A stretch of 64,000 nucleotides of DNA, from contig NZ_PDBX01000001.1 of the NCBI RefSeq assembly GCF_002564105.1, positions 3,596,001 through 3,660,000 of the forward strand, read 5' to 3'. Every line of letters begins with the position of its first letter. Position 1 is the first letter of the stretch. Positions 18,601-26,797 of the stretch are shown piece after piece. Made by a program: the position numbers and the translations under genes. Origin of the DNA: Collimonas sp. PA-H2. GTDB taxonomy: Bacteria > Pseudomonadota > Gammaproteobacteria > Burkholderiales > Burkholderiaceae_D. Under the pieces are notes generated by a model. The model did no database searches, was not told the DNA's origin, and was given only the letters and a program-made list of their open reading frames with translations.

Positions 18601-19109
18601 CGCGCGAACCGCGCACCCTGGCCGGCATCATTTCCGGCTTGCGGACGCAGATGACCCAGCGCGGAAAAATGATGATCGTCACCCTGGATGACGGCAGCGC
18701 GACGCTTGACGTCACTGTTTACAACGAGCAGTTTGAACCGAACAAGGCGTTTTTCAAGGAAGACGAATTCCTGGTGGTGCAGGGCAAGGTCACGGAAGAC
18801 CGTTTCAATGGCGGTTTGCGGGTTTCTGCAGAAAAGGTGATGGATATTGCCACTGCGCGGATTCATTATGGCCGCCAGTTTGTGTTGTCGCTCGCTCCTG
18901 CATTGAAGCAGGTTGATGTTACACAATTAAAGAGCGTGCTGGAGCCTCATCGCTCTGAAAAAGGTTTGCCCCTGACAGTGCGCTATACAGCGAGCAACAT
19001 AGCCTGCGAAATCATTCTTGGCGATGATTGGAGAGTGGTGCCCAATGATGAACTGCAGGGATCTTTGGTCCAAAATTTGGGCAAAGAGTCGGTAGAGATC
19101 GAATATTAG
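15636..19109 (+). CDS. dnaE: DNA polymerase III alpha subunit
   Basis: The catalytic subunit of the replicative DNA polymerase, 1157 residues. The N-terminal PHP domain is seen in HLRLHSEYSIVDGLVRIDD. The polymerase core has GPGRGSGAGSLVAY and the catalytic aspartates in MPDFDIDFCQEGRD. The helix-hairpin-helix and OB-fold regions follow (TLAGIISGLRTQMTQRGKMMIVTLDD) before the tau-binding C-terminus. Length is normal for DnaE1. The ATG at 15636 gives the typical start MTTPQFIHLRLHSEY. A TAAAAT box only eight bases upstream could make the mRNA nearly leaderless. LPS genes follow on the same strand. Confidence 0.98.
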   Translation: MTTPQFIHLRLHSEYSIVDGLVRIDDVVKAAASDGQAALGISDLANLFGMVKFYKAARGKGIKPIIGCDVWITNDDERDKPSRLLLLVKNRSGYLQLCELLSRAWLENLHRGRAEIRAEWLAGLKDHGDGNGNGLIALSGAHFGDIGMAIDNGNPEAAERCIQRWQNIFPDNFYVEVQRAEQPNMEAHVRQAVALAAKFGVPVVATHPTQFLDKEEFIAHEARTCIAEGEMLANARRVRRFNVQQSFKSQAEMAELFADMPAALQNSIEIAKRCNLTLQLGKPQLPDFPTPDGMTIGEFLIQQSQEGLELRLVHLFPDEAKREQQRQRYQDRLKFETDTIIKMGFPGYFLIVAEFIRWAKQNGVPVGPGRGSGAGSLVAYSLQITDLDPLKYNLLFERFLNPERVSMPDFDIDFCQEGRDRVIQHVKDLYGKDAVSQIATFGTMAAKGAIRDVGRVLDFGYNFCDGISKLIPFKPGKHVTIADAIQEEPMLAERLENEEEVKQLLNLAQQVEGIARNIGMHAGGVLIAPGKLTDFCPLYTQGGDAGVVSQYDKDDVEAVGLVKFDFLGLTTLTILDRAVRYIKQLDPAMADFSLEKLPLNDRASYELLTAAKTVAVFQLESRGMQGMLKDARPDRFEDIIALVALYRPGPMDLIPDFCKRKHGERFDYPDPRTEGILSETYGIMVYQEQVMQMAQVVGGYSLGGADLLRRAMGKKKAEEMAEHRQIFRDGAAKDGLSEAKADEIFDLMEKFAGYGFNKSHAAAYALLSYHTAYLKAHHPAAFMAANLSLAMDDTEKIKILVEDSLVICKLTLLPPDINLSDYRFTPEGELGKKATFIRYGLGAVKGSGQNAIEAIIAARQEKPFVDLFDFCLRVDKRQINRRTIESLIRAGAFDCFKVDRGILLASVPRAMEAADQKLASANQVSLFGGDDSDLEAPIEYVQAAPWTDKQKLTEEKSALGFYLSGHLFHAYAAEARRFARTPLGSLEPSREPRTLAGIISGLRTQMTQRGKMMIVTLDDGSATLDVTVYNEQFEPNKAFFKEDEFLVVQGKVTEDRFNGGLRVSAEKVMDIATARIHYGRQFVLSLAPALKQVDVTQLKSVLEPHRSEKGLPLTVRYTASNIACEIILGDDWRVVPNDELQGSLVQNLGKESVEIEY

Positions 19110-19190
19110 TTCATCCGAAATGGTTGGTATTGTGTTTTAAGCTGCTGCCAATAGTGAAATTTTGGTTGCTAAGAATTGTAGAAAGAACTC

Positions 19191-20474
19191 ATGAGCAAAG
19201 AGTCCACTGCGTTAATTTCGGAGAAAAATTTGTCGTTTTATTTTAAGTGGCCTGCGTTCATCGCCATTCTATTGTTCCCAGTTTTATCGTTATCGGTACA
19301 CAACGTAGGCAACGCCTGTTTATTCTTTTTATTTGTTCTTGCAATTATTGCCGGGGCCTGTCGATACAAGCCGATGGATATCAGTTTCAGCTCGCTGTTG
19401 AGGAGCTACTGGCCGCTTCATCTGGCGATGGTTTCATTGGTAATTGCAGTATTGCTGAATCAGTTTGCATCGGGGAAATTTGCTGTCAAATATTATGACA
19501 CCGCATTTCGAATCGCGTTGTTCACCCCCGTACTATGGATTGTTTTGGGATTGCCCCTCAACTATTTAAAAAAGATGCAATGGGCCTTTGTCGCAGGCGT
19601 ATTAATCGCCCTTGTCAAAATTTATATAATTACGGCTGGAGGTACGTTGAGGCCAGGGAATATAGGATTTTTGGCGACGATTCCATTTTCTGACGTGGTA
19701 TTGTTGTTCGGTTTTATCGGCTTGATTTCTATCGGCTGGAATACACGTCAAGAGAAATTAGCGATAGCGCTTAAAGTGTTAACTTGTTGTGCCAGCATAT
19801 ACGTCACCATATTGTCGCAAACTAGGGGTAGTTGGATCGCGATTCCAGTTTTTGCCATAACTGCCTTCTTGTTCCTTAGGAATGTACGTATCCGTTATCG
19901 GTTGGCAATCCTGATACTGTCACTGGCAACATTGGTAACTGTATTTACCAACAGTGATATTGTTAAAACTAGGTTAGCCGCAGCAAAATCAGATATGACT
20001 TTGTACGTAGATCAGGACAATGCCGATACATCATTGGGAGTGAGGCTTCAACTTTGGCGCGCATCTTGGCAGCTGTTCAAAGAAAATCCAGTCTTCGGCG
20101 TAGGGCGGGAAAATTTTAGTGATGGTTTGGAGGCTCTCTCTGCCCGCGACATAATTACTCCCGTGGTGACCTCATTTTCACATTCTCACAATGAGATTTT
20201 ATTCAATACGGCGATTCTAGGGATATTTGGCCTGCTGGGAATTTTATCGATCTATTTCGTGCCTGGTTATTACTTCATCAGGGATATCCGTCACTCGGAT
20301 AGCATAATAAGAACAGCTGCCGGCATGGGCCTCACTCTTTGTCTGGGCTTTTTCGTCTTTGGCCTGACTGACATGATGTTTTTCTGGAGCGTATTGGGCG
20401 GTGTGTACAGCATGAGTGTCGCGGCATTTTTTGCTTGCATCATAAAGCGTAAAAAAGAATTGAAAGCAGCCTGA
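19191..20474 (+). CDS. O-antigen ligase / WaaL-like (Wzy_C) membrane protein
   Basis: A 427-residue inner-membrane protein with about 10-12 helices. A large periplasmic loop carries the conserved region around LWRASWQLFKENPVFGVGRENF and SFSHSHNEILFNTAILGIFGL; the His in that segment is the hallmark of WaaL/Wzy_C ligases. It probably joins O-antigen or another glycan to lipid A-core on the periplasmic face. It lies three bases before msbA, which supports a shared operon for LPS export and ligation. It is AT-richer than its neighbours, as is common for glycan genes. Confidence 0.85.
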   Translation: MSKESTALISEKNLSFYFKWPAFIAILLFPVLSLSVHNVGNACLFFLFVLAIIAGACRYKPMDISFSSLLRSYWPLHLAMVSLVIAVLLNQFASGKFAVKYYDTAFRIALFTPVLWIVLGLPLNYLKKMQWAFVAGVLIALVKIYIITAGGTLRPGNIGFLATIPFSDVVLLFGFIGLISIGWNTRQEKLAIALKVLTCCASIYVTILSQTRGSWIAIPVFAITAFLFLRNVRIRYRLAILILSLATLVTVFTNSDIVKTRLAAAKSDMTLYVDQDNADTSLGVRLQLWRASWQLFKENPVFGVGRENFSDGLEALSARDIITPVVTSFSHSHNEILFNTAILGIFGLLGILSIYFVPGYYFIRDIRHSDSIIRTAAGMGLTLCLGFFVFGLTDMMFFWSVLGGVYSMSVAAFFACIIKRKKELKAA

Positions 20475-20477
20475 CCG

Positions 20478-22235
20478 ATGAGCTCATCCTCATATTTAAC
20501 CTATTTCAAACGTCTGGCGGTTCTGCACCGACCTTACAAAAAGCGTCTGGTCTTTGGACTGCTCGGGATGGTGGTGACGGCGGCGACGGAGCCGCTGGTA
20601 GCGTATATTTTCAAGGTGCTGCTGGACCACGGTTTTGTTGAAAAACCTACCTTTCCTCTTTGGCTGGTGCCGGTAGCGGTGATTGGCGCATTCGTCGCCC
20701 GCGGTGCCTCGACTTTCCTGACCACCTACATGACCAACTGGGTGTCGACCCGGGTATTGAATACTCTGCGCCAGCAAATGTTCAACCGTATCCTGCACGT
20801 CTCGATTGATTTCCATGCCACGCATACGGTAGGGCGCGTGATCAATTCGATCATGTTTGAAGTACAGCAGATCATTGAAATGATCAGCAAGCTGTTTACG
20901 TCGATCGTGCGCTGTGTCCTGACCGTAGCGGGCTTGTTGGGATACATGCTGTTTATCAGCTGGAAACTGACGATCGTTGCCCTGGTGCTGATGCCGCTGA
21001 TGATCCTGGTGGTGCGCACCACCGCCAAGCGCCTGAAGCGGCTGAACAAGGATTCGCTGGACGTCAATGCCCAGCTGACCCAGGTCATCGAGGAAACCAC
21101 GCGCGCCCAGCAGGTCATCAAGGTGTTCGGCGGTGAAGCCTATGAAAAGCGGCGCTTCGAGGAGTCGGCCGAGCATATCCGCCACTACAGCATGCGCATG
21201 ACCAGCACTTTTGCCGCTACCGTGCCAGTTACGCAGATCATGATGGCTTGCGCGATGTCGGCAATGATCACGATGGGCCTGGTGCAGGCCAGCCACTCGC
21301 AGTTGACCGCCGGTGATTTCGTGTCGTTTTTGGCGGCCATGATCGCCCTGCAAGTACCATTGAAGCAGTTGGCCGAAGTGAACGGCCCATTGCAGCGCGG
21401 AATGGCTGCAGCGGAGGCTGTATTCAAGCTGATTGACAGTCCGGTAGAACGTACCGGCGGTATCGAACTCGATCGGCGCGCCACCGGGAAAATCGAATTC
21501 TCGAACGTCGGTTTCTCCTATCAGGGGCAGGAAAAGCCGGCGCTGAAAGGGATCAACTTAAACGTCCAGCCGGGAGAAACCATTGCTTTTGTAGGCATGT
21601 CAGGCGGCGGAAAATCGACGTTGGTGAACTTGATTCCCGGATTTTATTCCGTAACCGAAGGGCGTATCCTGCTGGATAATCTGCCTATTGAGGAGATTTC
21701 GCTGCATAGTTTGCGAGCCCAGATCGCCATGGTGAGCCAGAACGTCGTGCTGTTCAATGACACGATCACCGCCAATATTGCTTATGGCGACAGTGCGCCG
21801 GACCGTGCGCGAATCGAAGCGGCAGCCAAGGCAGCGCACCTGGAGGAAATGATTGCTGCTTTACCCGAGGGATATGAAACGCAGGTCGGCGATAACGGTT
21901 CGCGCCTGTCGGGCGGCCAGCGGCAACGGCTGGCAATGGCGCGCGCCATCTACAAGGATGCACCGATCCTGATCCTGGACGAAGCGACATCGGCGCTGGA
22001 CAGCGAGTCGGAGCGGGCGGTACAGGCTGCGCTGGACCAGTTGATGCAGGGCCGCACTACTTTCGTCATCGCCCACAGATTGTCCACCATCGAGCGCGCC
22101 AGCCGCATCGCCGTGCTGGCGAACGGCTGCATTGTTGAAATCGGCACGCATGACGAATTGTTGAGCAGGCAGGGGGCATACGCCAATTTGTATCGCCTCC
22201 AGTTTTCCAAGGACGCGATGCATGTAGAGATGTAA
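20478..22235 (+). CDS. msbA: Lipid A export ATP-binding/permease protein MsbA
   Basis: MsbA flips lipid A-core across the inner membrane. The 585-residue half-transporter has six membrane helices (about 20-305) and an ATPase domain: Walker A in FVGMSGGGKSTLVNL, signature LSGGQRQR, and Walker B ILILDEATSALDSE, followed by the H-loop (FVIAHRLST). It lies between the WaaL-like ligase gene and glycosyltransferases, which supports LPS export over a generic ABC exporter. The start at 20478 is only four bases after the ligase stop, so the genes are probably translationally coupled. Confidence 0.93.
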   Translation: MSSSSYLTYFKRLAVLHRPYKKRLVFGLLGMVVTAATEPLVAYIFKVLLDHGFVEKPTFPLWLVPVAVIGAFVARGASTFLTTYMTNWVSTRVLNTLRQQMFNRILHVSIDFHATHTVGRVINSIMFEVQQIIEMISKLFTSIVRCVLTVAGLLGYMLFISWKLTIVALVLMPLMILVVRTTAKRLKRLNKDSLDVNAQLTQVIEETTRAQQVIKVFGGEAYEKRRFEESAEHIRHYSMRMTSTFAATVPVTQIMMACAMSAMITMGLVQASHSQLTAGDFVSFLAAMIALQVPLKQLAEVNGPLQRGMAAAEAVFKLIDSPVERTGGIELDRRATGKIEFSNVGFSYQGQEKPALKGINLNVQPGETIAFVGMSGGGKSTLVNLIPGFYSVTEGRILLDNLPIEEISLHSLRAQIAMVSQNVVLFNDTITANIAYGDSAPDRARIEAAAKAAHLEEMIAALPEGYETQVGDNGSRLSGGQRQRLAMARAIYKDAPILILDEATSALDSESERAVQAALDQLMQGRTTFVIAHRLSTIERASRIAVLANGCIVEIGTHDELLSRQGAYANLYRLQFSKDAMHVEM

Positions 22236-22315
22236 TGCCTGGCGGTCTTGGGCGTCATGCTTGAGACTGCCGCCAGCCTTCATCTGGAAATATCGTCAAT
22301 AAGAAAAGAAACCTC

Positions 22316-23431
22316 ATGACAGCACAACTCGTTCCAGACGAAATTTTAAAAAAAACAGACAAGATCCTGTTCATCGCTCACCTTGCTCTCGGTGATTTTA
22401 CCTACCTGCAAAACTGTTTCCAGGCGTTTGCAAAGGCCTTCCCCCATATCAAGATCCATATCTGGGTGGATGAGGTGCGCCGCACCAGCAAAGCCGAGGC
22501 GTGGCCGTTCCTGAAGAAGTACGCTTTGTACGACTGGCTGGCCGAATGCCCCTTCGTTGAACGGATTTATCAGCAAACCTATAGCCCGGCCTTGTTCGAG
22601 CAATCGATCGCCGAAGCGCAGCAGCAAGATTATCCGCTGGTGGTGTCGCTATCGACCTTGCGTCCGCCGATGTATGCAACGCTGGCGCGCCAGATAAGTC
22701 CGCGCGGCTTTGTGGCGGGGATGAAAAAGCCCTTTGGAATGCTCGCAGTACACAAGCGCTTGGCATACCGCAAGCTGGATGCCGCGCTTGATCCGGATAA
22801 CGGCGTGCGATCCGGCATGCACATCAGCGAAGTCTATGCCGGCTGGTTCCAGCAATTGTTCGGCATGCCTGCAGCCGCTGCGGAACGTTACCCCTTCGTG
22901 CAGATTCCGGCGCAATGGCAAAGTTATGCGCAAAACCAGCTGCGTGAATGGGGATTCAAATATCAGGAGCCGCCGGCCGCCGGCAAGCTGCTGTTTATCA
23001 ATCCCTATGCCAAGAACAACAAGCGCTGCTGGCCACTGGAGCGGGTGGTCGAGCTAGTGGCCGCGCTGAATCAGCTGGATGCATGGCGCGACGCGCATTT
23101 CATCGTCAACGTGGTACCGGAAGAGATGGCGCATGCGCAGCGGTTCTTTGCGCAACACGCTGGACAGCAGGTGCGTTTGTTCAGCGCCCAGGAGAATTTT
23201 TTCCAGCTGCCGGCGATGCTGAGTGAATGCGATCTGATCGTATCGGTTGAAACCGCCGTCATGCACTTGGCTAACGCCGTGCACGTGCCGGTGGTGGCCC
23301 TGATGCGGCAGAAGAATCCGGAGTGGGCGCCGATAGACCAGGAACATAGCGTGGTGATTACAACGGCCAACCGGCGCGACTGGGTGAAGGCAATCACAGT
23401 TGCCCAGGTAATCGAGGTCCTGGGGCGCTGA
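22316..23431 (+). CDS. Glycosyltransferase family 9 (heptosyltransferase-like)
   Basis: A 371-residue GT9 protein. Family features are the N-terminal GDFTYLQNCFQAFAKAFP region and the C-terminal nucleotide-sugar site near LLSECDLIVSVETAVMHLANAVHVPVVALM. It probably adds heptose or another sugar to the LPS core in the cytoplasm; the exact linkage cannot be read from sequence. It lies 80 bp after msbA and four bases before the GT8 gene. It differs from the other GT9 gene at 24,403. Confidence 0.8.
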   Translation: MTAQLVPDEILKKTDKILFIAHLALGDFTYLQNCFQAFAKAFPHIKIHIWVDEVRRTSKAEAWPFLKKYALYDWLAECPFVERIYQQTYSPALFEQSIAEAQQQDYPLVVSLSTLRPPMYATLARQISPRGFVAGMKKPFGMLAVHKRLAYRKLDAALDPDNGVRSGMHISEVYAGWFQQLFGMPAAAAERYPFVQIPAQWQSYAQNQLREWGFKYQEPPAAGKLLFINPYAKNNKRCWPLERVVELVAALNQLDAWRDAHFIVNVVPEEMAHAQRFFAQHAGQQVRLFSAQENFFQLPAMLSECDLIVSVETAVMHLANAVHVPVVALMRQKNPEWAPIDQEHSVVITTANRRDWVKAITVAQVIEVLGR

Positions 23432-23434
23432 GTA

Positions 23435-24397
23435 ATGACTTCTTCCACGAATAGCGCTGCGAATGCATCGCAACCCTTGCATATTGCCTTTGGCGTAGAC
23501 ACGAATTATTTTCTGGGCATGGGTGTCGCCATGGTCTCGGTTCTGGAGAATAATCGCGGCCAGGCGTTGATTTTTCATGTGCTGACGCCGTCGATTTCCG
23601 ACGAGAATGCAGCTAGGCTGCGCCAGCTCGAGACGCGCTACGGGACCGAAATCAAGGTGCATATCATCGATCCGTCGATCTTCGACGAGTTCGCCGTTTT
23701 CCCCAGCTTCAGCCAGTATTCGGCGGCGATCTTCAGCCGGCTGTTGATCGCCGGCACGCTGCAGGGTGTCGCCGACAAGGTGCTTTATCTGGATGCGGAC
23801 ATCGTCTGCCAGGGCAGCGTGACGGAGCTGATGGCGATTGATATCGATGACGTTGTGGTGGCCGCGGTCGGCGACGTCGGCAGTATCGCGGAAAAGCAGA
23901 TAGCAAGCTTGCAGCTGTCGCACCAGCGGTATTTCAACTCCGGCGTCCTGTATATCAACGTCGACAAGTGGATGGCCAGCGATGTTTGGCACGGCGCGGT
24001 GAAGGCGATTCTGGGAGCCAGCAAGAAATTTTCTTTCCCGGACCAGGATGCTCTGAACATTGTGCTGGATGGCCGCGTCAAGATCGTGCCGCCGAAATTC
24101 AACTGGATGTACGACCTGTTTGGCGAAACCTCCTCAGGCAAGAAGATTGCGAAAGAGGCGCTGTTCATTCATTTTGTCGGCCGTCTGAAGCCATGGCACA
24201 ACTGGTGCTGCAATCCGGAAAACCAGCTGTTTCTCAAGTACAAGGCGATTTCGCCATGGGCGGACGCTGTGTTGTATCCACCGAAAAACTACAAGGAAAT
24301 CCGCATGTATTCGCAGGGCTTGCGCAAGTCCGGCCGGCAGCTGCAAGGCTGGCTCTGGTACGCCAAATTCGTGCTGAGTAAATTTTCCTCTAAGTAG
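23435..24397 (+). CDS. Glycosyltransferase family 8 (LPS galactosyl/glucosyltransferase-like), copy 1
   Basis: A retaining GT8 enzyme of 320 residues. The metal-binding DxD is in KVLYLDADIVCQGS, followed by RYFNSGVLYINVDKW and FPDQDALNIVLDGRV; HFVGRLKPWHNW is the late family block. The WaaI/WaaJ-type LPS core enzymes share this layout. It is clearly paralogous to the gene at 25,674, down to the C-terminal KNYKEIRMYS segment. It ends five bases before the convergent GT9 gene. Confidence 0.85.
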   Translation: MTSSTNSAANASQPLHIAFGVDTNYFLGMGVAMVSVLENNRGQALIFHVLTPSISDENAARLRQLETRYGTEIKVHIIDPSIFDEFAVFPSFSQYSAAIFSRLLIAGTLQGVADKVLYLDADIVCQGSVTELMAIDIDDVVVAAVGDVGSIAEKQIASLQLSHQRYFNSGVLYINVDKWMASDVWHGAVKAILGASKKFSFPDQDALNIVLDGRVKIVPPKFNWMYDLFGETSSGKKIAKEALFIHFVGRLKPWHNWCCNPENQLFLKYKAISPWADAVLYPPKNYKEIRMYSQGLRKSGRQLQGWLWYAKFVLSKFSSK

Positions 24398-24402
24398 GCG
24401 CC

Positions 24403-25446
24403 TCACGCACTGCCAGAGATCTGCTGCTGATTGCGTTTTTGATCCAGCCACTCAAGCACTATTTTTTCTACCTGTTCCGGCGTGATGCTGCGCATGCATT
24501 CGCAAGTCATGGCGTGCTTGATTTTGCAGCCGGCGCAGTTCACCGTTTGCGACAGGGACTGCGCGCGGCGTCCCAGCGCGCCCCAGCGGCCGGGATGCAT
24601 CGAGCGCGCGGTAGGAAACAGGCCGATGGTACGCTGGCCGAATGCCGCCGACATGTGCAGCGGGCCGGTGCCGCTGGCGATCAGGCCATCGGCAGCGTTG
24701 ATGAAACAAGCCAGCTGCGCCAGCGTGAGCTGACCGCAGACATTGCTCACATTTGGCAACTGCAACAGTTCCGACGCATGCTCGGCCAGCCACTGGCCCT
24801 CAGCGGCGCTGCCGGTCACCCACACATGTATGTCAGGCTGCCGCACCAGGGATCTGGCCAGCTGCACAAAATAGTCGCTCGGCCATTCGCGCCCGTGCCC
24901 ATTCGATTTCGGGTGGAAGATCAGGTTGAAGCGATACGGCTGCAGCATCTGATCCAGCGCCGCCTCGTGCGGGATCTTGAAGTGATACATGGCTGGGATC
25001 TCAGCCAGTTTCGGCACATGCCTGATGCCGAGCGGACGCAGGTATTTGAAGTTGAGTTGCGCTTCGTGACTGTCGGAACCGCCGCGCGTAAAGTGTACCG
25101 GGCGATTGCAATACCACCAGTTGAACCAGGTGCGGTAGGCATTGCCGATGCGCACAGGCACGCGGGCCTTGTAGGCAGCGACTGCCAGGCGCTTGTCGAG
25201 CTGCGCAAAGATGACGGTGTCGATATCCGATTGCGCAAAAAAGGCGGCCGGATCGCTCAGGCTTTCCATCTCTATCACGGCATCCACCGTCGTGCAGTAA
25301 CGAACCACCGGCGCTGCGTAAGCACGGCACAGGAAGCTGATCTTAATTTCCGGGAAGTGTTGCTTGATATACGCGGTAAGAGGGAGCGTGAGGACGACAT
25401 CGCCGATGTTATCGGTGCGACATATCAAAATATGCGAAATTGCCAT
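24403..25446 (-). CDS. Glycosyltransferase family 9 (ADP-heptose:LPS heptosyltransferase-like)
   Basis: A 347-residue GT9 enzyme. The N-terminus MAISHILICRTDNIGDVVLTLPL is the standard start, so the ATG at 25446 is chosen; upstream in-frame codons run into the palindromic element. The donor-site block is seen in CFINAADGLIASGTGPLHMSAAFGQRTIGLF. A cysteine cluster (NCAGCKIKHAMTCECM) near the C-terminus is found in some heptosyltransferases. Palindromic copy B separates it from the upstream GT8 gene on the same strand. Confidence 0.85.
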   Translation of the reverse strand: MAISHILICRTDNIGDVVLTLPLTAYIKQHFPEIKISFLCRAYAAPVVRYCTTVDAVIEMESLSDPAAFFAQSDIDTVIFAQLDKRLAVAAYKARVPVRIGNAYRTWFNWWYCNRPVHFTRGGSDSHEAQLNFKYLRPLGIRHVPKLAEIPAMYHFKIPHEAALDQMLQPYRFNLIFHPKSNGHGREWPSDYFVQLARSLVRQPDIHVWVTGSAAEGQWLAEHASELLQLPNVSNVCGQLTLAQLACFINAADGLIASGTGPLHMSAAFGQRTIGLFPTARSMHPGRWGALGRRAQSLSQTVNCAGCKIKHAMTCECMRSITPEQVEKIVLEWLDQKRNQQQISGSA

Positions 25447-25471
25447 GGTCAAATCAGTTTGCAAAAAGGCT

Positions 25472-25647
25472 AGTGAAGTGCTTCGTAAGTAATGGAGCTT
25501 CAGAAATGGTGGATTTTCGTGCCAGGCTAGGCGGATGGCCGCCCCGCGCAAACCGGAGCGATAGCGGGCTATCGCGAGGATTTGCAACGACGCATGGCGC
25601 GAAAAGACGCCGTTTATGAAGTTTCATTATTTGCGAAGCACTACACT
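25472..25647 (+). repeat. Long palindromic element, copy B
   Basis: A 176-bp imperfect palindrome with arms 25,472-25,523 and 25,596-25,647 (52 bases each, 41 complementary positions; 48 if G-U pairs on the plus strand are allowed). The core, 25,524-25,595, closely matches copy A, in the same orientation. It has the hairpin GGCGG-ATGG-CCGCC at 25,530-25,543 and GCGATAG/CTATCGC at 25,558-25,575. The latter differs from copy A in sequence but stays paired. The arms show no clear similarity to copy A beyond the outer CTAGTG. Confidence 0.85.
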
Positions 25648-25673
25648 TGGTAAGATGTTCAGGCACTTGGCGC

Positions 25674-26645
25674 TTATCTGGCCGCCAGATATTTCATATA
25701 CCACTTGAAGCTGGCCAGCATCTGTCCGCGTTTCATCAGGAAGCGCGAATACATTCTCATCTCTTTGTAGTTCCTGGGTGCTTTATCCAGCGCCAGGTCG
25801 GCCCATGGTGAGAGCGTCTGGTACTTGACGAACAAGTCCCTGGAGGCGTGCAGGCACCAGTCGTTCCACGGCTTGACGGCGCCGGCGAAGTGAATGAAGA
25901 CGACCGCTCCGATATCGCGCATCTGGCGCTTGTCTTTTTCCAGGTCATGGATCAGGTCATACAGGAAATTCCATTTGCGCGGGATGTACTGGATTTTCCC
26001 TTCCAGCACCACATTCAGCGCATCCTGGTCGGGGAAACGATACTCCTTGCCGTTCTCCAGGATAGCGTGGATGGTTTTCTCGGTGATTTCCTGCGCCATC
26101 CAGTTTTCGACATGCATGTACATCACGCCGGAATTGAAATATTTTCCAGACGCTAGCTGTAAGGCGGCACAGCGCCTTCTGGTGGTTTCATCCGCATCCG
26201 GCACCACAATCGCCGCGCTGTCGCCGAACTCCATGGTCAGCAGTTCTGCCATGCTGCCGACGCACAGGATGTCGGCGTCCAGGTACAGCACTTTGTCGCA
26301 CAGTCCACGCAAGGTCGAGGGGATCAGCAAGCGGGTGAAGATGGTTGGCGAGTAGTAGGAAAATTGCGAGATGTGGGCGAAAGGCTTGAACACATCCGGA
26401 TCGATGATGTGGATGTGCGTCTTCAGCCCATACATTGCTTCCAGCTGCTTGAAGCGGCTACGGTTGTCGTCGGAAAGCTTGAAGGCGAACACATGAAAGG
26501 TGAATTTCACGCCCGGGCTGTTGGCGATGATGGAGGCGATGGTCGCGCCCATGCTGCGGCAATAGTGGTCGTCGACGCAGAAGGCAATGTGGAAGGAATC
26601 GTCCACCACAGTGTCAGGCGAAGAAAGCGGTAAAGAATTGTTCAT
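25674..26645 (-). CDS. Glycosyltransferase family 8, copy 2
   Basis: A GT8 enzyme of 323 residues, paralogous to the gene at 23,435. The DxD is in KVLYLDADILCVGS, then KYFNSGVMYMHVENW, FPDQDALNVVLEG and HFAGAVKPWNDW. It probably adds a hexose to the LPS core. Its ATG lies only seven bases from the left island attachment repeat, and its ribosome binding site (TAAGG) overlaps that repeat. Before the island entered, it would have followed the rng stop by seven bases on the same strand. It now lacks that upstream operon. Confidence 0.87.
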   Translation of the reverse strand: MNNSLPLSSPDTVVDDSFHIAFCVDDHYCRSMGATIASIIANSPGVKFTFHVFAFKLSDDNRSRFKQLEAMYGLKTHIHIIDPDVFKPFAHISQFSYYSPTIFTRLLIPSTLRGLCDKVLYLDADILCVGSMAELLTMEFGDSAAIVVPDADETTRRRCAALQLASGKYFNSGVMYMHVENWMAQEITEKTIHAILENGKEYRFPDQDALNVVLEGKIQYIPRKWNFLYDLIHDLEKDKRQMRDIGAVVFIHFAGAVKPWNDWCLHASRDLFVKYQTLSPWADLALDKAPRNYKEMRMYSRFLMKRGQMLASFKWYMKYLAAR

Positions 26646-26652
26646 GCAAACC

Positions 26653-26673
26653 TTACATAAGAATGATGTCGTA
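26653..26673. other. Left attachment repeat of the island (21 bp)
   Basis: A perfect 21-bp match (TTACATAAG...GATGTCGTA) to 56,978-56,998. On the minus strand it encodes the end of RNase G (YDIILM plus stop), although here it is detached from rng. This is the signature of site-specific integration into the 3' end of rng. Confidence 0.93.
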
Positions 26674-26797
26674 TTATTTTATTGTTTATCTAATGGCGTC
26701 TACATCTATCTAACATTCTTTTGTAAGCTACTGATTTTTAATGATTTAATGTCTTTGTTCATCTATTGACGTCTAGTGTGGTCATCATTATTATGTG

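Noticed and set aside
15489..18926. A 1145-codon open frame antisense to dnaE
   Set aside because: It mirrors dnaE almost end to end, has no domain and is rich in His/Gln/Arg as expected for the complement of GC-rich codons. dnaE itself is certain.
22239..22276. Hairpin CTGGCGG/CCGCCAG between msbA and the GT9 gene
   Set aside because: Long loop and no T tract, so it is not a convincing terminator; probably incidental.
25454..25666. A small frame over palindrome copy B, sharing the peptide RGGHPPSL with a frame over copy A (9,714-9,902)
   Set aside because: The shared peptide comes from the repeat core and its reading changes with the arms; it is a by-product of the DNA repeat.
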